Assembly: GCA_038734275.1 (NCBI GenBank)
Contig: JAVYOO010000004.1
Span: 48,565-112,564 of the forward strand
Direction: 5' to 3'
Length of the DNA stretch: 64,000 nucleotides
Origin: Archaeoglobaceae archaeon
GTDB taxonomy: Archaea; Halobacteriota; Archaeoglobi; Archaeoglobales; Archaeoglobaceae
The position numbers and the translations under genes were made by a program. Below, one piece after another: positions 54,302 to 63,333 of the stretch (positions within the stretch are counted from its first letter, which is position 1; every line of letters begins with the position of its first letter). The notes under the pieces were generated by a model. That model did not search any database, was not told where the DNA came from, and worked only from the letters and a program-made list of their open reading frames with translations.

Positions 54302-55794
54302 TTCAGCTTTGCAAAGAATTCTTTTTCGCTGACCCCTCTTATTTTCTTGAAGTGCTCATCTTCCTTTATTCCTGCAATTACCTTTGCAAGCTCTTTCTTC
54401 ATCTCCAGATTGCCCCTTCTTGCGATCATTATCTTCTGTGCCTGCGGTGATCCAGCGCCATGCATAGACTCTGGCAATTCAGCACCGATTGAAAGGTTCT
54501 CCACGAGTCTGATCATTCTCATTCTCTGCTCAGTCGGAGTCTCAGCAACTCCTTTGAGATACTTCTCGATCAAATGCTTAGTTTCTGGATTCTTGTAATC
54601 TTTTTCAGAGGGCAATGTTATAACGATCCCGCCAGTGATGTCCTGAGCAATCCTTGACCACTCATACGGGAATCTCGTGATGTTAAGCTTTGTTACATTT
54701 GCAAGCAAGGGATTTGGCATGTAAGCTCCTGAGGGAGTCTTATAGCCCTCGTAAGAGCACGCGAGGGTGCAGCACCAGCAAGTTTCAGCCAAGTGTATCA
54801 TCTCGGTGATCTTGTCAACAACATGCGAGGCTTTGGCAATTCCCTGCATCTCTGCAACGTTTGCTGTTGCCCCAATAAGCACGTCCGCAACTCCTACTTT
54901 GCATGCCCCATAATTCTGGCGGTGGAAGGTAGCGAAGACTTCAACGAGCTCGCCAGCGAAGTCGTATTCCCCGCACATGAAAACGCGCTCCCAAGGAACA
55001 AAGACATCGTCAAAGATCACCAATGCCTCACCACCTACAGTAGCATATTTCGCATTTCCGCAGTCTATGTCTCCATCGAGTCTGCGAAGATCGTTCGTTT
55101 GCCTCCCAAAGATCATGGTAACGCCTTCAGCGTCAACTGGCACCGCAAAGGCAACAGCGTAGTCCTTATCGTCGGCTTCAAGAGCTCTTGTGGGCATCGC
55201 TATGATCTCGTGGGAGTTGACTACACCGGTGATATGAGCTTTTGCTCCTCGAACAACGATCCCGTCTTCTCTTTTTTCCACAACCCTTACATACATGTCC
55301 TTGTCCGCCTGCTGACTCGGCCTTTTGCTTCTGTCCCCCTTTACATCTGTCATGGCTCCAGCGGGCATGAGATCGTTTTTCTGCACGAACTTTATGTATT
55401 CCCTAACCCTCTCGTGATAATCTGTGCCATACTTCTTGTCGATGTTGTAGCTCGTTATGTAAATTGCATTCATCGCATCACAGCCAACGCAGCGCTGGAA
55501 GCAGGAACCAGTCTTCTGTCCGAGAACCCTGATCATTCTGACTTTTTTGACAAGATCCTCAGTGCTCTGATGAATGTGATTGAATCGGTTTATTTTCTCC
55601 CCCGTTAAATGCGAAATGGCGGTCATTACATCTTCAAATCTTGGATCGTGGGCAAGCTCGTAAGTCATTGCTGCAGCATTTACATGAGGCGCCGTTATTG
55701 GATCGTCAGCGACATTCTCTATTCTTCTTCCCATAAAGTAAATTTTTGGCTTGTATTTTTTCAAACTTTCAATATACTCTTTTCCGGTCATCAT
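54298..55794 (-). CDS. abfD: 4-hydroxybutyryl-CoA dehydratase / vinylacetyl-CoA delta-isomerase
   Basis: This FAD and [4Fe-4S] radical enzyme dehydrates 4-hydroxybutyryl-CoA to crotonyl-CoA. It has 498 residues from ATG 55794, or 497 from ATG 55791. Numbered from the second Met, the putative cluster ligands C97, C101, H290 and C297 keep exactly the spacing of the C. aminobutyricum ligands (99, 103, 292, 299), so the enzyme should carry the cluster, unlike the related 4-hydroxyphenylacetate hydroxylases. G-S-C-F-Q-R-C-V-G-C-D-A and H-R-Q-N-Y-G-A-C-K-V-G are the relevant blocks. A GGTGA ribosome-binding site lies about 10 bases upstream. A role in 4-aminobutyrate/succinate fermentation or 4-hydroxybutyrate metabolism is inferred; no other gene of that pathway is in the window. 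Confidence 0.93.
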   Translation of the reverse strand: MMTGKEYIESLKKYKPKIYFMGRRIENVADDPITAPHVNAAAMTYELAHDPRFEDVMTAISHLTGEKINRFNHIHQSTEDLVKKVRMIRVLGQKTGSCFQRCVGCDAMNAIYITSYNIDKKYGTDYHERVREYIKFVQKNDLMPAGAMTDVKGDRSKRPSQQADKDMYVRVVEKREDGIVVRGAKAHITGVVNSHEIIAMPTRALEADDKDYAVAFAVPVDAEGVTMIFGRQTNDLRRLDGDIDCGNAKYATVGGEALVIFDDVFVPWERVFMCGEYDFAGELVEVFATFHRQNYGACKVGVADVLIGATANVAEMQGIAKASHVVDKITEMIHLAETCWCCTLACSYEGYKTPSGAYMPNPLLANVTKLNITRFPYEWSRIAQDITGGIVITLPSEKDYKNPETKHLIEKYLKGVAETPTEQRMRMIRLVENLSIGAELPESMHGAGSPQAQKIMIARRGNLEMKKELAKVIAGIKEDEHFKKIRGVSEKEFFAKLK

Positions 55795-55914
55795 CTAAAA
55801 TCACCAAAATTAGCTGAGCAAAATCGTATTTATATCTTGTGTTCGTTTTTATTCGTAGACGAACTGGCTTACTTTTGTGTGTTTAAATTAATTTTTATTT
55901 TTTATAAAATTTCT

Positions 55915-55924
55915 AAATTTATAG
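55915..55924 (+). promoter_or_regulatory. TATA box for nmd3
   Basis: AAATTTATAG is centred about 27 bases before ATG 55946. Confidence 0.5.
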
Positions 55925-55945
55925 ATCACTTTATCAATCCTTTCA

Positions 55946-56920
55946 ATGACAAAAGTTGTGCGATGCGTAGTCTGTGGAAAAGAGAGCAAGTATAAGGTCT
56001 GTGGGGAATGTCTCATAGAAAGAGAGAAGGTAGCAAGCATTGAGAAATTTACTTTAGAAGTATGCAGTAAATGTAATTCGGTTAAAATGGGTAAAGACTG
56101 GCAAAAAATTGGCCTTGGTGAGGCAATTGAAAGTTGGATTGCCGAAAAAATTCGAGTTGTTCAGGATTTTGAAGTTCAAGAAATCGTCGTTTACGACAAA
56201 ATTGCAATCCTGAGAGGGATTTTGCATGGCGATTTTGTTGAAACTGAGATTCCAATAAACTACAAAGTGCACAGAATTTCCTGCCCGAAGTGCTCAATGG
56301 AAAGTGGTGGTTATTATGAATCCATTGTTCAGCTCAGAGCAGGTAAAAGACAGCTGAGAGAAGAAGAGATTCAAAAAGCGAGGGAAATAGTAGAGAAAAC
56401 TATTATGGAATGTGAAGGTGATAAAGACTTCATTTCGAAGTTCGAAATCATGAAGAAGGGTATTGACTTTTACTTGGGGAGCAGAAAACTTGGAGAAAAA
56501 ATTTCTAAAAAGATCGCTGAAGAACTTGGCGGAAAAATTCTGGAAAGTAAAAAACTGCACACAAGAATTGATGGTAGAGACGTTTATCGATTTACATTTC
56601 TCGTCAGATTACCTGAATACGAAGATATGGACGTTGTAGTAAAAGGAGAAAACCTCTACGTTGTTAAAAACTCCAGAGCTGGGAAAGGTATCGATTTGAT
56701 AAGTGGGAAGCATGCAAATATCACGAACACGACTCTCGTGGCTAAAAAAGAATCTTTTGGCTGGGGAGTTATAACTTATCTTGATGAGAGCACCGCAGAA
56801 GTCATGACTGAGAAGGGGGATATAGTGCTCGTTCCGAGGCCATTTGGTGCAGAAGTAGGCAAGGAGGTTTTTATCTTTGAGTATAAAAGCAGAACTTATG
56901 CTTTTCCGCGGGATTTATGA
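55946..56920 (+). CDS. nmd3: NMD3 homolog, 60S/50S ribosome export-assembly factor
   Basis: A 324-residue protein with the NMD3 layout. The N-terminal zinc region has C7, C10, C19, C22, C40 and C43, and a further C-P-K-C near residue 114. The central segment with L-R-A-G-K-R-Q-L is typical, and the C-terminal part (about 200-320) forms beta-barrel-like domains. Eukaryotic NMD3 exports the 60S subunit; the archaeal role is presumably late 50S maturation. It overlaps the next gene by 4 bases. Confidence 0.9.
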   Translation: MTKVVRCVVCGKESKYKVCGECLIEREKVASIEKFTLEVCSKCNSVKMGKDWQKIGLGEAIESWIAEKIRVVQDFEVQEIVVYDKIAILRGILHGDFVETEIPINYKVHRISCPKCSMESGGYYESIVQLRAGKRQLREEEIQKAREIVEKTIMECEGDKDFISKFEIMKKGIDFYLGSRKLGEKISKKIAEELGGKILESKKLHTRIDGRDVYRFTFLVRLPEYEDMDVVVKGENLYVVKNSRAGKGIDLISGKHANITNTTLVAKKESFGWGVITYLDESTAEVMTEKGDIVLVPRPFGAEVGKEVFIFEYKSRTYAFPRDL

Positions 56921-57909
56921 AGGCATTAAGAGTTAGAAAGGAAAATGCAGAAGAAGTTCGAAGACTTGTAGAAAAAATCGGGGCTGAGGATAGGAGCAGA
57001 TATATCAAAAGAGTTGGTGATTACGTAGAAATCCCAATTTTGGACGAATTTGAGCAGTATTTTTTAGAATTTGAAGTAGTTGAGCAATCTTATCCTATTG
57101 AGAATCCAAGAAAAAGATTTTTTGATCTGATTAAAGATAGAATCCCCAAAGAGTTTCGTAAACATCTACCAAGCAGATACAAAATTATCGGAGATCTTGC
57201 AATCATAAAGCTCAGAGAAGAATTGTCCGGATACGCAAGAGAGATAGCAAATTCGATCTTAATCTCAAATCCGAGACTAAGAGCAGTTTGGAGAGACCTG
57301 GGCAAAGAGGGGATGATTAGAAAACCAAAGCTTGAACTCTTGGCTGGAGAGGGCAGTGAAACTGTGCATGTTGAAAATGGCTGTTTTTTCAAGCTTGACA
57401 TAACAAAGGTGATGTTTAGTCTCGGAAATCAACATGAAAGGCAGAGAGTTGCAAACGAGGCTAAGGATGAAATCGTAGTGGATATGTTTGCTGGAATAGG
57501 ATACTTCACGATTCCAATTGCAAAAAAAGCAGAAAAAGTGTTCGCAATTGAGATCAATCCAGACGCATATTACTACTTGCTTGAAAACATTCGATTAAAC
57601 AAGCTAAATAACGTTTTACCAATCCTTGGGGACTCAATGCTACTTACTCCCGAAAGAATTGCGGACAGAGTGGTAATGGGTCACATTTTTTGCCAAGATT
57701 TTCTGGAAGTGGGGATTCGAGCCTTAAATGGTAAGGGAACTATTCACTATCACGAATCAACTCCGCTCAAGGTGCTTGATAGGCCTGTCTACAGAGTTCA
57801 AAAAGCCTGCGAAAGGGTTGGAAAAAAATGCAAAATACTTCAGATCAGAAAGGTAAAAAACTACTCTCCCGGGGTTGTTCACGTCGTTGTAGATGCATTT
57901 GTCTATTGA
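56917..57909 (+). CDS. taw2: Trm5/Taw2-family tRNA modification enzyme, probably Taw2
   Basis: A 330-residue class I SAM-fold enzyme. The N-terminal D1-like domain (about 1-100) is followed by [14 protein letters not shown], then the Rossmann core [11 protein letters not shown] and F-A-I-E-I-N-P-D. The block after it reads R-V-V-M-G-H-I and later T-I-H-Y-H-E, which is the pattern of the wyosine aminocarboxypropyltransferase Taw2 (TYW2) rather than the M-N-L-P pattern of the m1G37 methyltransferase Trm5. The reaction would be transfer of the 3-amino-3-carboxypropyl group to imG-14 in tRNA-Phe. Trm5 remains an alternative. Confidence 0.8.
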   Translation: MKALRVRKENAEEVRRLVEKIGAEDRSRYIKRVGDYVEIPILDEFEQYFLEFEVVEQSYPIENPRKRFFDLIKDRIPKEFRKHLPSRYKIIGDLAIIKLREELSGYAREIANSILISNPRLRAVWRDLGKEGMIRKPKLELLAGEGSETVHVENGCFFKLDITKVMFSLGNQHERQRVANEAKDEIVVDMFAGIGYFTIPIAKKAEKVFAIEINPDAYYYLLENIRLNKLNNVLPILGDSMLLTPERIADRVVMGHIFCQDFLEVGIRALNGKGTIHYHESTPLKVLDRPVYRVQKACERVGKKCKILQIRKVKNYSPGVVHVVVDAFVY

Positions 57910-58322
57910 ATTTCTTTCTGTGCTGTAATCATTTTATGGTTTAGCACACCTCTCGTTGCGGAAATCCTATCTACCAGTTTCTTTATTTCTTCCATGTTTC
58001 CCTTTACCACTATTATCTCCAAGCATTGATCTTCGCTGAGGTGGATATGCATATTTGAAGAGATTATGTGTGCGAACTGATGCTGAAGGGAGATAATGGC
58101 ATCGCTAACTCCTTTTACATGGTGGTCATAAACAACAACAAGAACTCCTATAACCTCGCCTTTTTCACTTTCAAGCCATTTATAGTCTGCAATGTATCCT
58201 CTAATTGCATCTCTTATTGCTTCGCTTCTTGAAGAGTATCCACGGTTTTTTATTATCTTATCGAAGTCATCTAAAAGATTTTTTGGCAAACTAACTCCAA
58301 TTCTCGTAATCCCCTCTTCCAT
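57903..58322 (-). CDS. nikR: NikR-type nickel-responsive regulator
   Basis: A 139-residue ribbon-helix-helix repressor. The N-terminal RHH (about 5-45: [11 protein letters not shown]) binds DNA, and the ACT-like C-terminal domain holds the high-affinity Ni site H81, H92, H94 and C100, with the same spacing as E. coli NikR 76/87/89/95. Its operator is not identifiable here and no nickel transporter is adjacent. A TATA-like TTTTATAATTAAA (minus strand, 58338-58350) lies 23 bases upstream. It overlaps taw2 convergently by 7 bases. Confidence 0.93.
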   Translation of the reverse strand: MEEGITRIGVSLPKNLLDDFDKIIKNRGYSSRSEAIRDAIRGYIADYKWLESEKGEVIGVLVVVYDHHVKGVSDAIISLQHQFAHIISSNMHIHLSEDQCLEIIVVKGNMEEIKKLVDRISATRGVLNHKMITAQKEIQ

Positions 58323-58360
58323 AAGAATTGGTTTATGTTTAATTATAAAAACATATCTCT

Positions 58361-59968
58361 CTATTCAAAAACCCTGATGATTTCTCCCATTCCTTTGCTT
58401 CTGCTCTCTCTAAATATGAACTTCTGTCCTTCAAAGACACATTGAGGATGATATTTGAATCTAATTCGAACTTTATCTCTATCCCCTGCTTTTAGGTATC
58501 CTTTTTCAATTGCCTTAAATGTTACTGTCTCGGCAATTGTCTCAGAATGAAGCACAGGCTCGTAACCCGGTTTTATGAGTGTCGGATGAGTGAAAACGAA
58601 AACCTCTGCCTCGAATTCGCGAACCGCTTTTGGCATAGTTTTGCTAATCACCATCCCCCTACGAATATCTTCGTATCTAACACCTTTTAGTGCAATTCCA
58701 ACAATGTCTCCGCATTTAGTTTTGCTAATCCGATAGTGGTGCATCTCTATGCTCATGACTTTAACCTGTTTGAAACTACCATCGTCAAATGGCCCGAGAA
58801 ATACGTCCTCGCCCTCTCTGAGCTCTCCAGATTTAACACTTCCACTCACAACCACGCCAACCCCTGTAACCCTGTAGACTTTATCTATATACAACAAAAA
58901 GTCCTTTTCAGCAGTATATCTTTTTGGAAGCCTGTATAACAGTTCTTCGAGCAAATCATACCCCTGAAGTGTAACCGCAGAGGTTTGAATTATTGGGACT
59001 ATCAGTTTGTTCTCAGAAACAAAGTTAGATACTTTTAAGACATCTCTGATGTCTCGAACAAGTATCGGGATTCTCCCCACAGATCTTAAAAGATTTGAAA
59101 CCTGTGAAATTATCTCCTTTATCTTTTCTTCGCCAACCATATCTATTTTTGTAATTGCAACGATTACGGGCAATTCCATTGCCAGCAATATGCCGAGATG
59201 CTCTCTCGTAGTCCTCATGACTCCATCGTTTGCAGCGATTACAAGCAATCCGTAATCAATTTTTTGCCCTAATAGACCGCGAATCGTAGTTCTAAGCCAT
59301 GGCTCATGTCCCACTGTGTCAACAAAGCTGACAAGTTTATCGGATTTTTCAACTATTCTTGCCTTCTCCTCCTTGCTCATCGGATTTTTTAACCTCAAAA
59401 TTTTACCATCTTTAAAGCCCAAAACGGCAAAACTCAGTTCAGCACTAAGTCCGCGCTCAATTTCATGCTTTAAAACATCAAGAAATACTCTGGTAGCTCC
59501 ATCTCCGTTGTCAGGCATTCCAGTTATGAGGCATCCAACCAAGGTTGATTTTCCATGGTCTACGTGTCCTGCAGTGCCAATCAAAATATGCTCCTTGGCG
59601 TTCGATTTCATGATTTCGATTATACCTACATATCCCCCATTTATTTTGTATTTTTCAACAGAACTTATTTCTGCTTCGATTTCTTTTGCGACTTTTCTAA
59701 GAACTTCTATTGTTTCATTGAACTTCTCTTCGTCCAGTCCTTTCACGATTCCCGAATCTGAAACTCCTATCACATAGTATGCCCTTCCCTTCCCCATTAT
59801 GAGTCTATGGTTCATCTGGCAAGCGAGCTGTCTAAAACGACTCTCTTTTAAGTGAGTTGAATTAAGAAACTCCTTAAACTCTACATTCTCACCCTCACCT
59901 TTTTCGACGAGTATAGTGAGCTTTTCCACGAATTCTGTAATAGTTGAAAGATTTATTCTTTGTGGCAT
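58361..59968 (-). CDS. GTPBP1/GTPBP2-like translational GTPase
   Basis: A 535-residue GTPase closer to eukaryotic GTPBP1 than to SelB or EF-1 alpha. The N-terminal domain (about 20-115: [37 protein letters not shown]) matches the pre-G region of GTPBP1 and resembles AlbA/Schlafen-type domains. G1 is [10 protein letters not shown]3 DTVGHEPW, G4 TKID. Barrel domains II and III follow. In animals GTPBP1 is linked to ribosome rescue and exosome-mediated mRNA decay. It is divergent from ku with 43 bases between starts. Confidence 0.88.
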   Translation of the reverse strand: MPQRINLSTITEFVEKLTILVEKGEGENVEFKEFLNSTHLKESRFRQLACQMNHRLIMGKGRAYYVIGVSDSGIVKGLDEEKFNETIEVLRKVAKEIEAEISSVEKYKINGGYVGIIEIMKSNAKEHILIGTAGHVDHGKSTLVGCLITGMPDNGDGATRVFLDVLKHEIERGLSAELSFAVLGFKDGKILRLKNPMSKEEKARIVEKSDKLVSFVDTVGHEPWLRTTIRGLLGQKIDYGLLVIAANDGVMRTTREHLGILLAMELPVIVAITKIDMVGEEKIKEIISQVSNLLRSVGRIPILVRDIRDVLKVSNFVSENKLIVPIIQTSAVTLQGYDLLEELLYRLPKRYTAEKDFLLYIDKVYRVTGVGVVVSGSVKSGELREGEDVFLGPFDDGSFKQVKVMSIEMHHYRISKTKCGDIVGIALKGVRYEDIRRGMVISKTMPKAVREFEAEVFVFTHPTLIKPGYEPVLHSETIAETVTFKAIEKGYLKAGDRDKVRIRFKYHPQCVFEGQKFIFRESRSKGMGEIIRVFE

Positions 59969-59982
59969 AGTGTTGAATACAG

Positions 59983-59995
59983 ATATATTTATTTT
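59983..59995. promoter_or_regulatory. Overlapping divergent TATA element between the GTPBP1-like gene and ku
   Basis: ATATATTTATTTT sits in the 43-base gap. It is about 26 bases before ATG 60012 of ku and about 22-24 bases before ATG 59968 of the GTPase gene, so one AT-rich element can serve both leaderless starts. Confidence 0.5.
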
Positions 59996-60011
59996 CAGTG
60001 AACTTCATATT

Positions 60012-60773
60012 ATGAGGGCTAGCTGGAAAGGTTCGATAAGCTTTGGCTTAGTCTCGATTCCTGTAAAGGCATACAACACTGCAGTTCCAAAGGAAATAAA
60101 GTTCACCTTGCTTCATTCAAGAGACGGTGGAAGAATAAGATACAGAAAATACTGCGAAAAATGCGGGATAGAGGTTAAGGACGAAGAAATCACGAGGGGC
60201 TTTGAAGTTTCTAAGAACGAGTATGTGATTCTGACTGACGAGGATTTTGAAAAGATACCCCTTAAGAGTGTAAAAACAATCGAGATAAGGCAGTTTTTCG
60301 AGCCTTCAGAACTCAGTATAATCTATTACAACCAATTCTACTATTTAGTTCCAGATAAGGGGGCTGAGAAGGCTTACTTACTTTTAAAAGAGGCTATGAA
60401 GGAAACGAATCTCATGGGAATTGGAAAAATTGCAATAAGAGGGAAAGAAGGGCTTGTCGCTTTACGTGAGTTTAATGGTGGGATTTTAATGGCCAATCTT
60501 CACTACATTGACGAGATTCGCAGTCCAAGGGAAATTACCGGTTGGGAAGTTAAGGCAGAAATAAGCCCTGAAGAGCTTGAGCTTGCCAAAAAACTTGTTT
60601 TGGCTTTAAAAAAGCCTTTAAGACTTGAAGAATTCAGAAACGAATACAAAGAGGCTCTAATGAAGCTGATAGAGGCTAAACTTGCAGGCAGAGAGGTTTT
60701 AATGCCAGAAGAAGCTCCTACAGCAAGATCGCTAATGGAGGCACTCAAAGCCAGCTTGGAGGCTATAAGATGA
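60012..60773 (+). CDS. ku: Ku-type DNA end-binding protein
   Basis: A 253-residue prokaryotic Ku homodimer subunit, which encircles broken DNA ends and recruits the ligase. M-R-A-S-W-K-G-S-I-S-F-G-L-V-S-I-P-V-K is the canonical start, and ATG 60012 is supported by the TATA position; the open frame extends back to 59916. The block H-S-R-D-G-G-R-I-R-Y-R-K-Y-C-E-K-C-G with two cysteines and the E-L-A-K-K-L-V-L-A-L pillar helix are typical. It overlaps the ligase gene by 4 bases. Ku is rare in archaea and known from Archaeoglobus. Confidence 0.95.
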   Translation: MRASWKGSISFGLVSIPVKAYNTAVPKEIKFTLLHSRDGGRIRYRKYCEKCGIEVKDEEITRGFEVSKNEYVILTDEDFEKIPLKSVKTIEIRQFFEPSELSIIYYNQFYYLVPDKGAEKAYLLLKEAMKETNLMGIGKIAIRGKEGLVALREFNGGILMANLHYIDEIRSPREITGWEVKAEISPEELELAKKLVLALKKPLRLEEFRNEYKEALMKLIEAKLAGREVLMPEEAPTARSLMEALKASLEAIR

Positions 60774-61750
60774 GCTGGTTCGAAGAAAGAATAAAACCGA
60801 TGCTGGCAGTTAAGGGAAAACCCTTCAGTAGTCCTGAATATTTTTTTGAAATAAAATGGGACGGGACAAGAGCCTTGGCTTTTATTGACGTCAAGAATGA
60901 AAAAATAAGACTTCAGAACAGAAGATTGCTGGAGATTTCTTACAGATATCCGGAGTTTGATTTCTTGAATTTCGTTTCAGAGAACGCAATTCTGGATGGG
61001 GAAATCGTGGTATTTGAAGGAAATAAACCCTCTTTTAGTTTACTGCAAAAGCGCGATCATACGGATAGCAAGTTTAAGGCATCAATTCTGGCTAAAAAGA
61101 TTCCGGCAAACTATTTGGTATTTGATGTCCTCTATACTGAGTCTCGAGGTTGGCTTTACAAAACGCCCCTTGAAAATAGAAAGAGGATACTTTCGGAACT
61201 TTGTTCAGATACACGTAGAATCGCTCTTGTGGATTACGTAGAGGAAAAAGGTGAAGAGCTCTATGAGAAAGTCGTTAGGGCAGAGATAGAAGGGGTTATA
61301 GGAAAGGAGAAAAGAGGTTATTATACTCCGGGAAAAAGATCGGAGAGTTGGATAAAGATAAAGAAGAGAAACACTGGCGAGTTTATAATTGTTGGATGGC
61401 TCGAAGGTGAAGGGGAAAGAAAGGGAAAATTTGGATCTCTTATTCTGGCTTTAAAATCTGGAAATAGTTACGTGCATGTCGGCCAGGTTGGCTCCGGATT
61501 TGATTCAGATTTTCTTGAGTGGTTCTCTAAAAAGTTGCAGGAAATAGAAATAAAAACACCTTATTTTTTGATCGAAACGAGAAGAGTGGTGCATTGGTGT
61601 CAGCCGAAATATGTTTGTGAGGTAGAATATCTCGAGATTACAGAAGATTTAAAGCTACGAGCTCCAGTTTTTCTTAGATTAAGAGATGATAAATCGCCTG
61701 ATGAATGCAAAATAGAAGATTTAGTTTCCACATCAACCATAGTCCCATAG
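60770..61750 (+). CDS. ligD: LigD-type ATP-dependent DNA ligase (NHEJ ligase domain)
   Basis: A 326-residue ligase corresponding to the ligase domain of bacterial LigD. Motif I is F-E-I-K-W-D-G-T-R-A-L with the adenylated Lys, motif III L-D-G-E-I-V-V, motif IV E-G-V-I-G-K, motif V W-I-K-I-K and a closing A-P-V-F-L-R-L-R-D-D motif VI. The polymerase and phosphoesterase domains are absent and must be separate genes if present at all. Coupled to ku, this is a minimal non-homologous end-joining operon. Confidence 0.94.
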   Translation: MSWFEERIKPMLAVKGKPFSSPEYFFEIKWDGTRALAFIDVKNEKIRLQNRRLLEISYRYPEFDFLNFVSENAILDGEIVVFEGNKPSFSLLQKRDHTDSKFKASILAKKIPANYLVFDVLYTESRGWLYKTPLENRKRILSELCSDTRRIALVDYVEEKGEELYEKVVRAEIEGVIGKEKRGYYTPGKRSESWIKIKKRNTGEFIIVGWLEGEGERKGKFGSLILALKSGNSYVHVGQVGSGFDSDFLEWFSKKLQEIEIKTPYFLIETRRVVHWCQPKYVCEVEYLEITEDLKLRAPVFLRLRDDKSPDECKIEDLVSTSTIVP

Positions 61751-61765
61751 AGAAAAATTTAAATC

Positions 61766-61781
61766 CAGATGAAAACATCTG
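61766..61781 (+). promoter_or_regulatory. Perfect 6-base-pair hairpin at the start of the coiled-coil gene
   Basis: CAGATG and CATCTG flank an AAAA loop, about 5 bases after a TATA-like AAAAATTTAAATCC (61754-61765). It could be an operator or a ligD terminator stem. Confidence 0.35.
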
Positions 61782-61816
61782 TGCACAACGCTAAAAAAGG
61801 CTGTTGTGGGACCATG

Positions 61817-62674
61817 ATGTTGGAGAAACTTGAAGAAAGGAAGGCAGAGCTTGAGAAGGAATTGCAGGAATTTACAAAGAAGAGAGATGAACTCAACCAG
61901 TTTGCAAAGGAGTGCGCAAAAAAGAGAGATGAACTAAACAAGGAAGTGAAACAGTTAGTTGAGAAAGTTAAGGAATTGAGGACCAAAAGGGATGAATTGA
62001 ACAATAAAACCAAGGAACTCAAAGCCAAGAAAAACGAGCTTTATGAAGAAATAGATAAGCTCTACAAAGAAGTCGACAAGCTGCGAAAGAAGATAGACCA
62101 AGGTGGAAGACCTCTGGGAGAAATAGAAAAGGAAATTAGAAGACTTGAATTCAAACAGCAAACCACTGTAATGAGTATAGATAAAGAGAGGGCAATAGTT
62201 GAAAGGATTTCCAAGCTAAAAAGAGAGCTGGAGGAAAGAAAAGCACAACTTGAGCAACATGAGGAATTCAAGAGACTCATAGTGAGGATAAGAGAATTGA
62301 AGGATAAGGTTAGAGAGATCAACAACGAAATGAAAGCATGTGGAGATGAGGCGGACAAATACCACGAAGAACTGATGAAAACGGTAAAAGATCTGGACGA
62401 GAAGAGAAAACTTGCAGATGAAATGCATTTGAAGTTCTCAGAAAGTAAAAAAGAGGCAGATAAATGTCATGCTGAAGCTCTCAGAAGGAAGAAAGACATA
62501 AAAGATCTTGAAAAAGTAATCAAGGCTCTAAAGTCGAAACAGTATAAGACAAAAGAGCAGATAGAAAGAGAAGAGCTCCTTAAGAAGGCAAAAGAGATTT
62601 ACGAAATGTTCAAGAGGGGAGAAAAGATAGACACAGAAGACCTGCTTATTCTACAGAGGGCTGGGTTAATCTAA
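61817..62674 (+). CDS. Long coiled-coil protein (COG1340 type)
   Basis: From ATG 61817 it has 285 residues (an ATG at 61814 adds one Met and the frame is open back to 61769, which would add 16). Almost the whole chain is a charged coiled coil with repeated K-K-R-D-E-L-N segments at about 11-residue spacing in the first third, then a G-G-R-P-L-G-E-I-E-K-E-I-R-R-L-E hinge (about 100-115) and a second coil. The end E-D-L-L-I-L-Q-R-A-G-L-I is conserved in this archaeal family. No enzymatic motif; a chromosome-associated or scaffold role is inference. Its end overlaps iorB convergently by 29 bases. Confidence 0.8.
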   Translation: MLEKLEERKAELEKELQEFTKKRDELNQFAKECAKKRDELNKEVKQLVEKVKELRTKRDELNNKTKELKAKKNELYEEIDKLYKEVDKLRKKIDQGGRPLGEIEKEIRRLEFKQQTTVMSIDKERAIVERISKLKRELEERKAQLEQHEEFKRLIVRIRELKDKVREINNEMKACGDEADKYHEELMKTVKDLDEKRKLADEMHLKFSESKKEADKCHAEALRRKKDIKDLEKVIKALKSKQYKTKEQIEREELLKKAKEIYEMFKRGEKIDTEDLLILQRAGLI

Positions 62675-63242
62675 AATTGTAGCCCATTTTTAAAGCTTTT
62701 AAGTTTAGTTCTACTCTCCCCATTGTTTCTTTTATCACCTCCTCAACGTGTTCGACTTTAAAAGGCAATTTTAGTAAAGAGAGCATTATTCCAACAATTA
62801 CAACATTTGCTGTAACTGCATCCCCCACTTTTTCAGCGATCTCAGAAGCATTTACCTCGTAGATTTCATTCGTTATTTTTCTCAGATTCTCCAAAATTTC
62901 TTCAATCGTAGGATATCTCGCCAAGCCTACGGTTACTGAAGGTGGAATTATTTTTCTGGAGTTAAGAATTACTTTCGATCTTTTGTTCAAATATTTGGCG
63001 TATCTTAAGGCCTCAGAAGGCTCGAGTGCAAGAACTATGTCCGCACCGCAATCTGGGATAAGTGGCGAATGGACATCTCCAATTCTAACATGAACTTCCA
63101 CGCTTCCTCCACGCTGAGCCATTCCATGCGTTTCTGCAACAAGCACGTTCAGTCCCGCCTTCATCGCTGAGCGAGCGATCAGATGGGCTGTAGTAAGTGC
63201 CCCTTGACCACCAACGCCAACAACAAGGATGTTGAGTTCCAT
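62646..63242 (-). CDS. iorB: Indolepyruvate ferredoxin oxidoreductase subunit beta
   Basis: A 198-residue gamma-type subunit of 2-oxoacid:ferredoxin oxidoreductases. V-V-G-V-G-G-Q-G-A-L-T-T-A is the start motif, G-M-A-Q-R-G-G-S-V-E-V-H-V-R-I-G is the IorB signature. It oxidises aryl pyruvates to aryl-acetyl-CoA in peptide fermentation together with IorA, which is not in the window. A minus-strand TATA box (GGATTTTTTAAACC, about 63259-63272) sits 24 bases before ATG 63242. It is divergent from the polyferredoxin gene. Confidence 0.92.
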   Translation of the reverse strand: MELNILVVGVGGQGALTTAHLIARSAMKAGLNVLVAETHGMAQRGGSVEVHVRIGDVHSPLIPDCGADIVLALEPSEALRYAKYLNKRSKVILNSRKIIPPSVTVGLARYPTIEEILENLRKITNEIYEVNASEIAEKVGDAVTANVVIVGIMLSLLKLPFKVEHVEEVIKETMGRVELNLKALKMGYNFRLTQPSVE

Positions 63243-63333
63243 GGAGTTCAGCTTTGATTAGGGTTTAAAAAATCCTCGAAATTCATAGTAGCCAATTTAG
63301 CAAAGCTTATCTATAATCCTTTAAACGACAAGC

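Noticed and set aside
54793..55608. 271-codon open frame opposite abfD
   Set aside because: It lies entirely antisense to a strongly conserved enzyme and has no recognisable domain.
58361..59968. SelB (selenocysteine elongation factor)
   Set aside because: The N-terminal pre-G domain and overall layout match GTPBP1, and no selenocysteine genes are nearby.
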